Positions 8,337 through 17,747 of a stretch of 64,000 nt of DNA are shown piece by piece. The translations under genes and the position numbers were made by a program. The notes under the pieces were generated by a model. That model saw only the letters and a list, made by a program, of their open reading frames with translations, ran no database searches and was not told the DNA's origin. Numbering within the stretch: position 1 is the first letter of the stretch; each line of letters starts with the position of its first letter. This DNA comes from Rhodospirillales bacterium (GTDB lineage Bacteria > Pseudomonadota > Alphaproteobacteria > JAJFIK01), in NCBI GenBank assembly GCA_021775005.1, contig JAJFIK010000078.1:29622-93621 (forward strand), given 5' to 3'.

Positions 8337-8658
8337 TTGATTCCTTGCGTGGTTGGCGAATCGAGTGGGGAAGCAGGGCCAACTTGTCACCTACTCTTTC
8401 AATCTCGGTCCCAATTCTTGATGCATCGGAAACAAACAGGGGAACACCGACAATAACGGCGGCTTCAAATACCAAACCGACCGCAACTCCTGGATCACCT
8501 CTTTCGATTGCACGCAAAGTGCTTCGCGCCACGCCAATGCGATCAGCAAGTTTTTTTTCCGACATCCGGCGACTTTTTCGGGCCAATCGAATGTGAGCCC
8601 CTAGAAGGGTCAATACTTCCTTGGTCAGCCGGCTATAGGTGCGGACATGTGCGGCCAT
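8323..8658 (-). CDS. hipB: HipB-type antitoxin, XRE-family DNA-binding protein
   Basis: 111 residues with an XRE helix-turn-helix at about residues 35-65 (MSEKKLADRIGVARSTLRAIERGDPG). The start at MAAHVRTY is supported by GGAG eight bases upstream; the open frame continues upstream into the AT-rich promoter and its dyad, which should not be coding. It would neutralise HipA and repress its own promoter. The large inverted repeats at 8715-8778 lie 57 bases upstream of the start and are the natural operator candidates. The C-terminal tail (PRKESNDDF) overlaps the hipA start. Confidence 0.87.
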   Translation of the reverse strand: MAAHVRTYSRLTKEVLTLLGAHIRLARKSRRMSEKKLADRIGVARSTLRAIERGDPGVAVGLVFEAAVIVGVPLFVSDASRIGTEIERVGDKLALLPHSIRQPRKESNDDF

Positions 8659-8714
8659 CGAAGGTTCTCCAACCCTGCTTGCACGCCAGTTATTGTGGCG
8701 ATGTGTTAACATAA

Positions 8715-8778
8715 GGTAATATGTATAAAAAACAATGCATAGAGTATCTTTATGCATCAAATATAATACATATTTACC
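8715..8778. promoter_or_regulatory. Nested dyads upstream of hipBA, probable HipB operator
   Basis: Outer arms GGTAATATGTAT (8715-8726) and ATACATATTTACC (8766-8778) are inverted copies apart from one extra T. Inner arms ATGCAT (8735-8740) and ATGCAT (8752-8757) are centred on the same axis. The stretch is very AT-rich compared with its surroundings and lies just upstream of the hipB start, where HipB-type antitoxins bind several dyads and loop DNA. I could not fix a -35/-10 pair with confidence. Confidence 0.6.
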
Positions 8779-8829
8779 ATATCGAAGAAACCTGCGGGGA
8801 TCGATTCGCCGGACCTTGTGGCCATCTGC

Positions 8830-9975
8830 CTAGATGTAGTGCGCGGCCAGCGGCGCGATACCATTAAAGCCAGCCGATGAATAGGCGGTGGTGTAAGCCC
8901 CGGCCGCATGCAGTTGCACGGTATCGCCTTCCTTGAGCGACAGCGGCAGTTGGTACTTTGTCTCTTGATAGAGAATATCCACACTGTCACATGACGGGCC
9001 GGCAAGGATAACAGGGCCTTTGGGCACATTGTCGTTTGCGCCGCTGCCAAGATCGGTGCCGATGGGGTATTTGATTGCTTCGCCTTCGGTTTCGGCCAGG
9101 CCATTGAAGCGGCCAATGTCGAGATAGACCCAGCGCGCGTCGTCGTCATAGGCCTTCTTTGACACAAGCACGATTTCGGCATGAATAATGCCCGCATCGC
9201 CCACCAAAAACCGCCCCGGCTCAATCATCATGTGCGGCAGGAAGTTACCAAAGTGCCGCGTCATGGATGACATGACGGCAAAGGCGTATTCGCCAATCTC
9301 GCTCACATCTTCAGAATATTTTGCCGGCAATCCGCCACCGAGGTTGATCGTGCTGAGCTCAATGCCCACCGCTTCGAGCTGGCGGAAGAGATCGGCGGAC
9401 AATTCCACCGCGCTATCCCAGGCCTCAACATTTTTCTGTTGCGAGCCCACGTGGAATGTGACGCCGGTGGGCACAAGACCAAGCTCCCGCGCTTTACAAA
9501 GAAGATCGAACGCCATCTCCTTAGAGCAGCCAAATTTACGGCTGAGCGGCCAGTCGGCACCTTTGTTGGATACAAGAATGCGGCAAATCACGCGCGCGCC
9601 AGGGGCGGCCTGCGCAATCTTGATCAGTTCAGCCTCGCTATCGAAGACAAACAGATCAATGCCGCGTTCAAAGGCGTGGCGAATGTCCCGCGCCTTCTTG
9701 ATCGTGTTGCCGTAGGAAATCCGGTCCGGCGTAATGCCAAGGCCAATGCAAAGATCAACCTCAGCAGGGCTGGCCACATCGAATTTCGCGCCTTTGTCGC
9801 GCAGCACCGAAACCACTTCCGGTGCTGGATTGGCTTTCACCGCATAGTGCACTGCCGCCAGGGGCAACGCCCCCGTAAGCGCATCATAGCGTTCCCGCAC
9901 CACATCAAGGTCCAATACCAGACACGGGGTTTGAGGCTGCTCTTTGCGAATAAAATCGAAGATCTTTTGTGTCAT
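8830..9975 (-). CDS. Type III PLP decarboxylase, ornithine (or ornithine/lysine) decarboxylase
   Basis: 381 residues of the alanine-racemase-fold decarboxylase family (eukaryotic-type ODC, common in alphaproteobacteria). Lys47 in HYAVKANP should bind PLP. Further landmarks are FHVGSQ, NLGGGLPAKY for the phosphate, IEPGRFLVGDAG, and the active-site Cys in GPSCDSVDILY contributed by the partner subunit. Length and motifs are complete. I chose MTQKIF as the start because the upstream extension lies inside speD. It follows speD by five bases on the same strand, so putrescine or cadaverine production and AdoMet decarboxylation are co-expressed. Whether lysine is also used cannot be told. Confidence 0.9.
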   Translation of the reverse strand: MTQKIFDFIRKEQPQTPCLVLDLDVVRERYDALTGALPLAAVHYAVKANPAPEVVSVLRDKGAKFDVASPAEVDLCIGLGITPDRISYGNTIKKARDIRHAFERGIDLFVFDSEAELIKIAQAAPGARVICRILVSNKGADWPLSRKFGCSKEMAFDLLCKARELGLVPTGVTFHVGSQQKNVEAWDSAVELSADLFRQLEAVGIELSTINLGGGLPAKYSEDVSEIGEYAFAVMSSMTRHFGNFLPHMMIEPGRFLVGDAGIIHAEIVLVSKKAYDDDARWVYLDIGRFNGLAETEGEAIKYPIGTDLGSGANDNVPKGPVILAGPSCDSVDILYQETKYQLPLSLKEGDTVQLHAAGAYTTAYSSAGFNGIAPLAAHYI

Positions 9976-9980
9976 GATTG

Positions 9981-10505
9981 TTAGACCGCAATGCCGCGTT
10001 TGTGCTCCACAACATTTACATGTCGTGGCTTGAACGCGTGCTTGAGGGCCGCAATGGCCCTCATGGGCTCGGCACAACCGCACATAAAGATATCGAACGC
10101 GGCAAAGTCGCGCTCTGGCCAAGTGTGAACTGAGATGTGGCTCTCTGCCAGCACCGCCACACCGGAAATCCCGCCGCCTTGGGAGAATTTATGGGTATGG
10201 ATGTGCAGCAAAGTCGCGCCAGCATCGACCACCGCCTGACGAAGCGTCCGCTGCATAAGCGGTTCATCGTCAAGGTTGGTGGCGTCCCACATATCAATAA
10301 TGATGTGGATGCCCGCGAAGGTCAGACCGTCACGTTCAATCCAATAATCGTTTTGCTCTGGCTGGGGACTTGGATGGACAAGGTCCAGTTGCTGCGTTCG
10401 TTGCGGTGCGCTGCTCGCCAGCGCCTGCACGGATACCACTTCTGCTCGGGCGGTCGTCGCCTCCGCTTCAGTCGTCGCCGTGATCTGGGGTAAGGTTTTG
10501 GCCAT
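9981..10505 (-). CDS. speD: S-adenosylmethionine decarboxylase proenzyme
   Basis: 174 residues. The enzyme makes decarboxylated AdoMet, the aminopropyl donor for SpeE. The processing site is visible in LAESHISVHTWPE: cleavage before Ser122 makes the pyruvoyl group, and the His and Cys residues downstream (FMCGCAEP) match the short bacterial/archaeal SpeD class. Residues 1-50 form an extension rich in Ala, Thr, Gln and Pro not present in minimal SpeD proteins (about 120-130 residues). The start is well supported by GAGGGAGGTGG. It heads the operon with the PLP decarboxylase. Confidence 0.92.
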   Translation of the reverse strand: MAKTLPQITATTEAEATTARAEVVSVQALASSAPQRTQQLDLVHPSPQPEQNDYWIERDGLTFAGIHIIIDMWDATNLDDEPLMQRTLRQAVVDAGATLLHIHTHKFSQGGGISGVAVLAESHISVHTWPERDFAAFDIFMCGCAEPMRAIAALKHAFKPRHVNVVEHKRGIAV

Positions 10506-10694
10506 AAGCCACCTCCCTCAAACCAAGGTTGATACCGAAGGGAATGTTCCCACTCATTCCGCCCCATCTTGGAGCGAAGGCGCGGAATATATGTATTCGG
10601 CGGCGCGGCGCAAGCGGTTTTCTATCGCGGGCGGATAATTTCCGTATTTGCCGGGGCACTGTAGCAAAATGCGGCTGAATCTGTGCCTTTCTCG

Positions 10695-13601
10695 CTACTC
10701 TTGCGGGGCGGGAAAGCAGCGCTCAAAGAGCGCCAAGACAAAAGCCTGTTGGGCCTTCAATCCTGATTCCAGCTCTTCAAAGGGCTGCCCCAGGTTTCGC
10801 GCCAGGAGGCGTTTGAGAGCCAAAGGGGCCGTCGCGGGGTCAAATTTCCCTTCCACAGCCAGTCGCAACACGGCATCAAGTTGGGCGTAAGTGGCAAAGG
10901 CATGGGCAAGGGCCGCCGCCTCGGCTTCGGCCAGGGCCCCCGATGCACGCTGGCACTCAATCGCTTCCGCGGTTGAGACCCTCAGCACCTCTTGGCCCAA
11001 GGGGGCATGAAGCAACTGCAAACCTTGCGCGATGAACTCCACATCCACGAGCCCACCACGGACATATTTTATGGACCAGGGATTGGATGTGCCGAATTCC
11101 GTCTCAAGTCGTTGGCGCATCTCGCGAATGTCGGTGGCGGTGATTGATGCATCCCGTGGCTGGGTCAACGCATCGTGGATGATACTCTCGATGGCCCCCG
11201 CAAGTGCTGCATTGCCAAAGACCACGCGCGCGCGGGTTAGGGCCATTCGCTCCCAGGTCCAGGCCGACGTTTCGTGATAGCTGCGAAAGGCTGTGAGCTG
11301 CGTCGCCACGGGCCCCTTGTTGCCTGAAGGCCTCAGCCGCATATCCACTTCATAAAGTTTGCCGTCGGCGGTGGGCGCGGTGATGGCATTCACCAATCGC
11401 TGCGCCAACCGCGTGAAATAGGTCACGCCGTCAAGGGAGCGTTTGCTGTCCGATTGCCCGCCGCCCTCAGGTAGGTCGTAGACAAATATAAGATCAATAT
11501 CGGACGTGGCGGTCATTTCCTGACTTCCCAAACGCCCCAATGCCACCACTGCAAAACTGGCATCCGTGATCACGCCATGGGCCTTTGCGAAATCAAGCTT
11601 TACCGCAGCCACTAAATGTTCAATGGCTATTTCAGCGGTCCAACTGTAAGCCGCGCCCGCCTGGGCTGCCGTTGCGCGACCCAGCAATAGCTGCACGCCA
11701 ACTTGGAAATTAAACTCCCGCGCGGTGCGTCGGACCCCGTTCATGACAGCTTCAAGATCAACAATGCCTTCAAGGGAGGACTCATACACGCCAACCATGT
11801 CTTCCCGCGCGGGCAGGCCAGACAAAAACCCCTCGTCCAAAAACGCGTCAATAACGTGCGCATGACGTGAAAGGTATTGCGATAGCCGCGGCGCGGTGCC
11901 CAGAATTTCGGCCAGCACATACAGAAGTTCCGGGTGTACGCTGAACATGGAAAAAAGCTGAATGCCAGCGGGCAAGCCGCTTAGAAAGTCATCAAAGCGC
12001 CAAAATGCGCGATCCGGGTCCGCCGTATCGGCTAGGGCTTTTAAGAGTTGTGGCATGAGTTCCGTCAAACGGGCCCGCGCGCGCGCGGAGCGGGTCGCCC
12101 GCAGGCGCCCATGATGCCACTTGCGAATGGCGCCTGCGATGTCCGATGCGCGCTCAAACCCCATCGTTTCCAGGGTAGCAAGTGTGTCTGGATCATCCTC
12201 CACCCCGGTGAACACCAAGCTGCCGCCTTCATCGCCAAGGGTTGCTGCACCTTTGAAGAGCGACTTGGAGTGAGTGTGAACCCGGTTCAGGTGACCCAGC
12301 AACGTTTTGCGAAAATCATCTACCGCGCCGTCACGCGCAAAGGACGCTATGCGCGCCACCTCTTTTTCCTGCAAGGGAATACTGTGGGTTTGTTGGTCCT
12401 CGACCATCTGCAAGCGATGTTCCACATGGCGCAGATAACGATAGGACGCGGCCATTTCATCTGCTGTGGCTTTGGCAATGTGGCTGTGCTTTGCCAGGGC
12501 CGCCAACATGGCAAGGGTGCCGCGCCCGCGTAGCTCAGGCTCGCGCCCGCCTGCGATGAGTTGCTGGGTCTGCACAAAGAACTCAATCTCGCGAATGCCC
12601 CCAAGCCCGAGCTTCACGTCATGGCCCTCCACCGCAATGGCGGTGTGTCGTCCGTGGGAGTGAATCTGCCGCAGGATCGAATGGATATCTTCGATGGTGG
12701 CAAAGTCGAGATACTTGCGCCAGATGAACGGCGTGAGAGAATCAAGAAACCGTTCCCCTGCGATTAAATCACCCGCAACAGGGCGCGCTTTGATATAAGC
12801 CGCCCGTTCCCAATTCTGACCCAATGCTTCGTAATAGGTCTCTGCGGCGTCAAAGGAGATCGCCACCAAAGTTGAGGCGGCGTCGGGGCGCAGGCGCAAA
12901 TCCACGCGGAAGACATAGCCGTCGCTGGTGGGTTCATGAAGCAGCGCCACCATGTCTTTTGTAAGCTTGACGGCAAAGCGCGACGCCTCCCCCTCGGTCA
13001 AGGGATTCAGTAATTCAGGATCATAGAAAACCACAAGGTCAATATCGCTTGAGTAGTTGAGCTCATGGGCGCCGTACTTCCCCATGGCGATAACCGTAAG
13101 ACCTGTGCCCCAGGCGGGGCGCGTGTCATCGACAAGGGTAATTTTGCCTTTTCCCCCGGCAGCGCGAAGAAGTCCCTCAACCGCGCCCTGTACCGCCACG
13201 TCGGCAAATCGCGTCAGGACCGCGGTGACCTGATCCACGGACCAAACCCCAAGATGGTCGGCCATCGCGATCAATACCGCCCCATGGCGCCGCGCCTGGC
13301 GAAGCTGGCGTTTCAACTCATCAATCGCGCTTGCATTGAGGAAGGAGGCGTGAGCGTTTTCAAGAAAGAGATCAAACGCGGCGGCAGCTTGCAACACAAA
13401 ATAGCGCTCAAGCGCATCCGCATCACGTTCAATCAGCCGCGCTAAAAACGGGCTATGGCCGGCAAGTGAGCAAAGCGCCGCGCGCGCGTCGCCATCGGCC
13501 CATAAGGCGGATTGCGCCATTGCCTCATCCAGCATCTCGACACGGTCCGCATCAAAAGCGGCCTGGATTTTTGCGTCTTGGAAGAAGGCAAAACGGGTCA
13601 T
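10695..13601 (-). CDS. glnE: Bifunctional glutamine synthetase adenylyltransferase/deadenylase
   Basis: 968 residues, the usual GlnE length. It adds AMP to or removes it from glutamine synthetase according to nitrogen status, under PII control. Two nucleotidyltransferase domains are clear: GKYGAHELNYSSDIDLVVFYD in the N-terminal half (deadenylase) and GRLGSQEMTATSDIDLIFVYD in the C-terminal half (adenylylation), each with the paired Asp residues. GGIREIEFFVQ and GGLVDVEFIAQ mark the flanking helical domains. The start MTRFAFF is preferred over an upstream Met. In many Hyphomicrobiales glnE sits near a two-component system and degP, as here. Confidence 0.95.
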   Translation of the reverse strand: MTRFAFFQDAKIQAAFDADRVEMLDEAMAQSALWADGDARAALCSLAGHSPFLARLIERDADALERYFVLQAAAAFDLFLENAHASFLNASAIDELKRQLRQARRHGAVLIAMADHLGVWSVDQVTAVLTRFADVAVQGAVEGLLRAAGGKGKITLVDDTRPAWGTGLTVIAMGKYGAHELNYSSDIDLVVFYDPELLNPLTEGEASRFAVKLTKDMVALLHEPTSDGYVFRVDLRLRPDAASTLVAISFDAAETYYEALGQNWERAAYIKARPVAGDLIAGERFLDSLTPFIWRKYLDFATIEDIHSILRQIHSHGRHTAIAVEGHDVKLGLGGIREIEFFVQTQQLIAGGREPELRGRGTLAMLAALAKHSHIAKATADEMAASYRYLRHVEHRLQMVEDQQTHSIPLQEKEVARIASFARDGAVDDFRKTLLGHLNRVHTHSKSLFKGAATLGDEGGSLVFTGVEDDPDTLATLETMGFERASDIAGAIRKWHHGRLRATRSARARARLTELMPQLLKALADTADPDRAFWRFDDFLSGLPAGIQLFSMFSVHPELLYVLAEILGTAPRLSQYLSRHAHVIDAFLDEGFLSGLPAREDMVGVYESSLEGIVDLEAVMNGVRRTAREFNFQVGVQLLLGRATAAQAGAAYSWTAEIAIEHLVAAVKLDFAKAHGVITDASFAVVALGRLGSQEMTATSDIDLIFVYDLPEGGGQSDSKRSLDGVTYFTRLAQRLVNAITAPTADGKLYEVDMRLRPSGNKGPVATQLTAFRSYHETSAWTWERMALTRARVVFGNAALAGAIESIIHDALTQPRDASITATDIREMRQRLETEFGTSNPWSIKYVRGGLVDVEFIAQGLQLLHAPLGQEVLRVSTAEAIECQRASGALAEAEAAALAHAFATYAQLDAVLRLAVEGKFDPATAPLALKRLLARNLGQPFEELESGLKAQQAFVLALFERCFPAPQE

Positions 13602-13627
13602 AGGCGCGACCCTATCAAGGCGCACGT

Positions 13628-13668
13628 AAAAGAGAAGGCGCCAGGGCAATGAAGCACCCGACGCCTTC
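13628..13668 (-). terminator. Rho-independent terminator after the HU gene
   Basis: On the minus strand, downstream of the HU stop, GAAGGCG (13662-13668 region) pairs with CGCCTTC (13634-13640 region). An inner GGGTGC/GCCC extension is present, and CTCTTTT follows. It separates the HU gene from glnE. Confidence 0.75.
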
Positions 13669-13692
13669 CTTCAAGCTGTAGCGAAAGGCTGA

Positions 13693-13977
13693 TTAGCAGC
13701 CTGCCGCTTTTTTCAACTGCGACGCTGGTTTGAAGCGCAAGGACTTTGATGCCTTGATCTTGATGGCTTCGCCAGTTTGCGGATTGCGGCCCATGCGGGC
13801 TTTGCGCTTGGAGATGGCAAACGTGCCAAATGTGCCGATGGTGTATTTGCCATCTTTTTTGGCTTTTTTCAGACCAACTTCGATTTGGTCAAAAACCAAT
13901 TCTACAACGCGTTTTGCGTCGGCTTTGGACATGTCGCCTGCTGCTGCAACGCCTTCGATGAATTCTGCTTTGCTCAT
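13693..13977 (-). CDS. HU-family histone-like DNA-binding protein
   Basis: 94 residues with the full HU/IHF fold: MSKAEFIEGVAAA, helix 2 KADAKRVVELVFDQI, then the beta-arm with GFGTF-type turn TIGTFGTFAISKRKARMGRNP and QTGEAIKIKASKSLRFKPA. The arm carries RNP, the Pro that inserts into bent DNA. GGAACAG precedes the ATG. It is a nucleoid protein; whether it is an HU homodimer or an IHF partner cannot be decided, but the sequence is closer to HU. It is monocistronic and closed by its own terminator. Confidence 0.93.
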   Translation of the reverse strand: MSKAEFIEGVAAAGDMSKADAKRVVELVFDQIEVGLKKAKKDGKYTIGTFGTFAISKRKARMGRNPQTGEAIKIKASKSLRFKPASQLKKAAGC

Positions 13978-14305
13978 AATCTGTTCCTTTGAAACATCGC
14001 GCTCCGGGGCTCCGGAACACACGCCCTAATAGGGATCCACGCGAACTGCGCGGGGGAAGCGGCGGGATTTCCCCGCATCCAGCGGTCAATTCCCAACACC
14101 CGAATCCAACTATCACAGATTCTCCCTTGTGCAAGCGGATTCATGGCAATCGACATCACGAATCCCTTTTTCTGACTGGGAATCAGTGCGAACACGATTT
14201 CAAGTTTTGGGCAATCCTGAAATGGCCACAGGTTGCCTGTTTTGCAGCTCTGCTTTAGGCATGAAGGACTGGCTCTATTGCGTTGATCCCGGAGGACAAT
14301 CTCAC
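13978..14305. other. Divergent intergenic region HU / MFS
   Basis: 328 bases between two divergent genes. It contains the HU ribosome binding site and presumably both promoters; a TTGCAC on the minus strand near 14130 could be a -35 for HU. It also holds the alternative upstream starts of the MFS gene. I see no RNA gene or long repeat. Confidence 0.5.
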
Positions 14306-15697
14306 TTGGCACAGGTACACGGGATCGAACCAGAGTCGCCAGAGCCCACCTCCCTCACCGGCCACCCCACGGCCTCACGCAAGGGCCTCATTGCCTGGGT
14401 TGCCTATGAATTCGCCCAGGGGCCGTTTTTTGTCACCTTGGGGATATTTGTATTTCCCCTGTATTTTCAACGAGTGCTCATTGGCGATGACGTGATGGGG
14501 CAAGCGGCCTGGGGCTATGTCACCAGCGCTGCCGCGATCTGCCTTGCCATTATGAGCCCGCTAATTGGCGCCATGACAGATTATGCGGGCGCGCGAAAGC
14601 CAGCTATGGCGGTGTTCGTCTTGGCTTCAATCCTGGCAACCCTTGCGCTCTGGTTCGCAACCCCTGATTTTGCCTGGGCCCTGCCCCTTGCCATCGGCGG
14701 ATACATTGTCGCCGCGGTAACCCTGGAAATTGCGGCCGTCCTGCACAACGCCATCCTGCCCACCATTGTCAGCGAGAAACGCATTGGCGAGCTATCGGGC
14801 CATGGCATTTCGTTTGCGAACATCGGCGCCATCGTCACCGTTGCGATCTGGATTATCTGGTTTTCAGATATGCCCCTGGCTGTTGCCCCGCTCTGCGCCA
14901 TTTGGATGATCGTTTTTGCATTACCATTATTCATATTGACCCCCGATGTGCCGCGCACGGATCTGAGCTTCCCTCAGGCGTTTCGCAAGGGCATCGGGAT
15001 GCTGGTGAAAACCTTCGTCAAACTTTCGCACTACCGAAATGTGGCGGTCTTCTTAGTGGCGCGCACAATTTACTACGACGGCATGCTGGCGATCTTCATT
15101 TTTGTCAGCGTCTATGTGGGCGGCGTCTTCGACTGGTCGGGACAAACGGTAATGTATTACGCCGTCGCGGCACTGGCGGCGGGGGCCGCCGGGGCAACCT
15201 TAGGGGGGTATCTCGATAATTTTATTGGCTCCAAGCGGACCATCATCTTCAGCGTCATTTGCTTCACCATCGGACTGGGATTGGGCCTTGCCATTGCCCC
15301 TGACCACGTTCTGTGGCTGCCGCAGGGGTGGCAACCGGACGGCGCGCAAGTGCCGCTGCTGGGCCCGACATTAAGCGCCCTCGGTGTGACGGGATTTGAG
15401 GGGCAGGTCTATGCGGTCACATCGCTGATCGGCAGCGCCTTCTTGGGCCCTGCCCTTGGCGCCAGCCGCGCCATGTTGACCCGGCTTGTGCCGCCCTCCA
15501 TGACCGCGGAATTCTTTGGCCTGTACACTCTTACCGGCAAAGTCACCTCGTTCATCGGCCCCCTCGCCATTGGCATTATGACCACCCTTACAGGGGATCA
15601 ACGCGCCGGCATGAGCATCATCATCGTCTTCCTCGCCGTCGGGACGGGCTTGATGTTCTTTGTGCGGGAAGAACGCACAGAGGCAGCCGAGCACTAG
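14306..15697 (+). CDS. MFS transporter, UMF1 family
   Basis: 463 residues with about twelve hydrophobic segments, from GLIAWVAYEFAQGPFF to GTGLMFFVREER. The beginning of helix 1 (AWVAYEFAQGPFF) and the loop DYAGARKPAM fit the UMF1/Atg22-like branch of the major facilitator superfamily. I prefer the TTG at 14306, which has GGAGGA nine bases upstream; an ATG at 14261 is in frame but lacks a good site. The protein lies in the inner membrane; the substrate is unknown. It converges with the histidine kinase gene nine bases beyond its stop. Confidence 0.82.
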   Translation: MAQVHGIEPESPEPTSLTGHPTASRKGLIAWVAYEFAQGPFFVTLGIFVFPLYFQRVLIGDDVMGQAAWGYVTSAAAICLAIMSPLIGAMTDYAGARKPAMAVFVLASILATLALWFATPDFAWALPLAIGGYIVAAVTLEIAAVLHNAILPTIVSEKRIGELSGHGISFANIGAIVTVAIWIIWFSDMPLAVAPLCAIWMIVFALPLFILTPDVPRTDLSFPQAFRKGIGMLVKTFVKLSHYRNVAVFLVARTIYYDGMLAIFIFVSVYVGGVFDWSGQTVMYYAVAALAAGAAGATLGGYLDNFIGSKRTIIFSVICFTIGLGLGLAIAPDHVLWLPQGWQPDGAQVPLLGPTLSALGVTGFEGQVYAVTSLIGSAFLGPALGASRAMLTRLVPPSMTAEFFGLYTLTGKVTSFIGPLAIGIMTTLTGDQRAGMSIIIVFLAVGTGLMFFVREERTEAAEH

Positions 15698-15706
15698 GCA
15701 GAGGCG

Positions 15707-17083
15707 TTAAGCGAGCGGCAGCTCAACGACGACCAAAAGCCCTGAACCCTCCGCCGGATCACTGAGCTCTAATGCGCCGTGATGAAGCCGCACCACGGCG
15801 GCCACCAAACTAAGGCCAAGCCCCACGCCGGGTTCACTGCGGCTTTCCTCCAACCGCACAAAGCGCTTGGTGACATTTTCGCGCTCGCCCGCAGGAATGC
15901 CGGGGCCTTGATCGGCGACTTCGATACGCACGGCGTTGTCTGGCATGGGCGTAACACGAAGGGTCACTTTCGCCCCGCTGGGGGAATATTTGATGGCGTT
16001 ATCCACCAGATTGGCGATGGACTGGGACAAGAGCTCGCGATTGCCGCGCAGGCGAAGACCTTCGCTCACCTGGGCCGCAAGCTCAATCCCGCGTTCCTCT
16101 GCCAGGGGCTCATAAAGTTCCGCCACATCCCGCGCCAACTGGCTTAGATCAAGTTCAGACATATCTTCGCGCAGGGCACCCGCCTCAACCCGTGCGATAC
16201 TGAGCAGCGCGTTGAAGGTATTGATGAGCTCATCGGCTTCATCGATGGTGCTTTCCAGGGCGGCGCGATAAGCCTCGTCGCCGCGCGCTTCCATCAAGGT
16301 CACCTCGATACGATTGCGCAGGCGATTGAGGGGCGAGCGCAAATCATGAGCAATGTTGTCGGTCACCTGCCGCATACCCATCATCAACCGCTCAATTTGA
16401 TCCAGCATGGCGTTCAAATTGTCGGCGGTCTGGTCAAGTTCATCGCCGGACCCGCGCACGGGCACGCGCCTGGAAAGATCGCCCTGAATGATCCTGCGGC
16501 TGGTGCGGTTGATCTCATCGAGCCGCCCCATGGTGTAGCGCGCCAGCAGCGCGCCGCCCAAAAGCCCCAGCGCCGCGGTAATTGCCAGCGCCCAACCTAA
16601 TGAGTTGCGAATGGTGGCAACAATATGCATGCGCTGTTCGATATCGCGGCCCACAAGAATTCTGAAGCGCCCTTCCACCGGCGCGATGCGCGCGCGGGCC
16701 TGATGCAGCTCAGGGCCGGTATCCAGCGGGCGTTCAAATTCCAGCGTGATCCAGCCGTCCTCATCGGGCACCACGTCGGGCCAGGCGCTTAGGTTGCCGA
16801 CGATGGCAGTGCCATCAGCCTCGGCGAGCAAATAGAGGCTATCGCCTGCAACACGGCTCCGGGCTTGGATGACTGAGATCAGCCGTTGGATGCCGCCGGT
16901 TTGGTATTGCTCCACCAGCCCTTGGATTTCCGCCGCCACAGTGGCATCGGTTTGGCGTGACATGAAGCTCGTTGTGGACCAATAGACAATGCCGATAAGG
17001 GCAAAGCCCGACACGGCAAACAGCACCATATAGGCAATGGCCAAGCGAAACGTGGTGGTATTGAGCAGCCTAAGCAGGGGCAC
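15707..17083 (-). CDS. Sensor histidine kinase (EnvZ/CpxA class)
   Basis: 458 residues from a GTG start overlapping the regulator gene by 14 bases. Helix 1 (AIAYMVLFAVSGFALIGIV) and helix 2 (LGWALAITAALGLLGGALLA) enclose a periplasmic sensor of about 130 residues. A HAMP segment follows, then the phospho-acceptor His246 in NIAHDLRSPLNRLRNR and the ATPase motifs N (LVDNAIKYSP), G1 (DQGPGIP) and G2 (GVGLGLSL). It should phosphorylate the OmpR-type regulator encoded just upstream. The GTG has no strong SD, so the start is approximate. Its place between degP and glnE suggests an envelope-stress system, which is inference. Confidence 0.9.
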   Translation of the reverse strand: MPLLRLLNTTTFRLAIAYMVLFAVSGFALIGIVYWSTTSFMSRQTDATVAAEIQGLVEQYQTGGIQRLISVIQARSRVAGDSLYLLAEADGTAIVGNLSAWPDVVPDEDGWITLEFERPLDTGPELHQARARIAPVEGRFRILVGRDIEQRMHIVATIRNSLGWALAITAALGLLGGALLARYTMGRLDEINRTSRRIIQGDLSRRVPVRGSGDELDQTADNLNAMLDQIERLMMGMRQVTDNIAHDLRSPLNRLRNRIEVTLMEARGDEAYRAALESTIDEADELINTFNALLSIARVEAGALREDMSELDLSQLARDVAELYEPLAEERGIELAAQVSEGLRLRGNRELLSQSIANLVDNAIKYSPSGAKVTLRVTPMPDNAVRIEVADQGPGIPAGERENVTKRFVRLEESRSEPGVGLGLSLVAAVVRLHHGALELSDPAEGSGLLVVVELPLA

Positions 17084-17747
17084 GGAGGGAATATCCAGCG
17101 CCGCGAATGGTGTGCAGCAGCGGCTCACCAAAGCGCTTGTCAATCTTGGAGCGCAGCCGCGAGATATGCACATCAATCACATTGGTCTGCGGATCGAAGT
17201 GATACTCCCACACGTTCTCAAGGAGCATGGTGCGAGTGACCACCTGACCGGCGTTGCGCATAAGATATTCCAGCAGCTTGAACTCGCGGGGTTGCAGATC
17301 AATGCGTTCCCCGCCGCGTTTGCAACTGCGCGCCAAGATGTCGATTTCCAAATCGCTGACGACAAATTTTGTACGAATTTCATCAGGCGAGCCGCGGCGC
17401 ACCAGTGCGTCGAGCCGCGCGGTCAGTTCAGAGAACGCAAACGGCTTGGTGAGGTAATCGTCCCCGCCGGCTTTGAGCCCCTTTACCCGGTCATCCACTT
17501 CCCCCAGCGCGCTGAGGAACAACACCGGGGTGCGCACGCCTTCGTCGCGAATGGTGGCAACGATGGTGAGCCCATCCACATGGGGCAACATGCGGTCAAC
17601 AATAAGGGCGTCAAAACGGTCCTCCCGCGCACGGGCCAGGCCGGTTTCCCCATCGGTGGCGTTTTCGACCAGGTGTCCCTGCTCTTTCAGCCCCCGCGCG
17701 ATATAGGCCGCAGCCTCCGCATCATCTTCAATCACTAGAACTCTCAT
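17070..17747 (-). CDS. OmpR-family response regulator
   Basis: 225 residues. The receiver domain has the acidic pocket (VIEDDA), the phosphorylated Asp51 (LIVDRMLP), Thr/Ser (FLSALG) and Lys (YLTKPFAF). The DNA-binding winged helix is complete, with LQPREFKLLEYLM, TNVIDVHISRLRSKID and IRGAGYSLR. The start MRVLVIEDD follows AGGAC; an upstream in-frame Met adds 35 non-conserved residues. It is coupled to the following kinase. Confidence 0.93.
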   Translation of the reverse strand: MRVLVIEDDAEAAAYIARGLKEQGHLVENATDGETGLARAREDRFDALIVDRMLPHVDGLTIVATIRDEGVRTPVLFLSALGEVDDRVKGLKAGGDDYLTKPFAFSELTARLDALVRRGSPDEIRTKFVVSDLEIDILARSCKRGGERIDLQPREFKLLEYLMRNAGQVVTRTMLLENVWEYHFDPQTNVIDVHISRLRSKIDKRFGEPLLHTIRGAGYSLRAPA

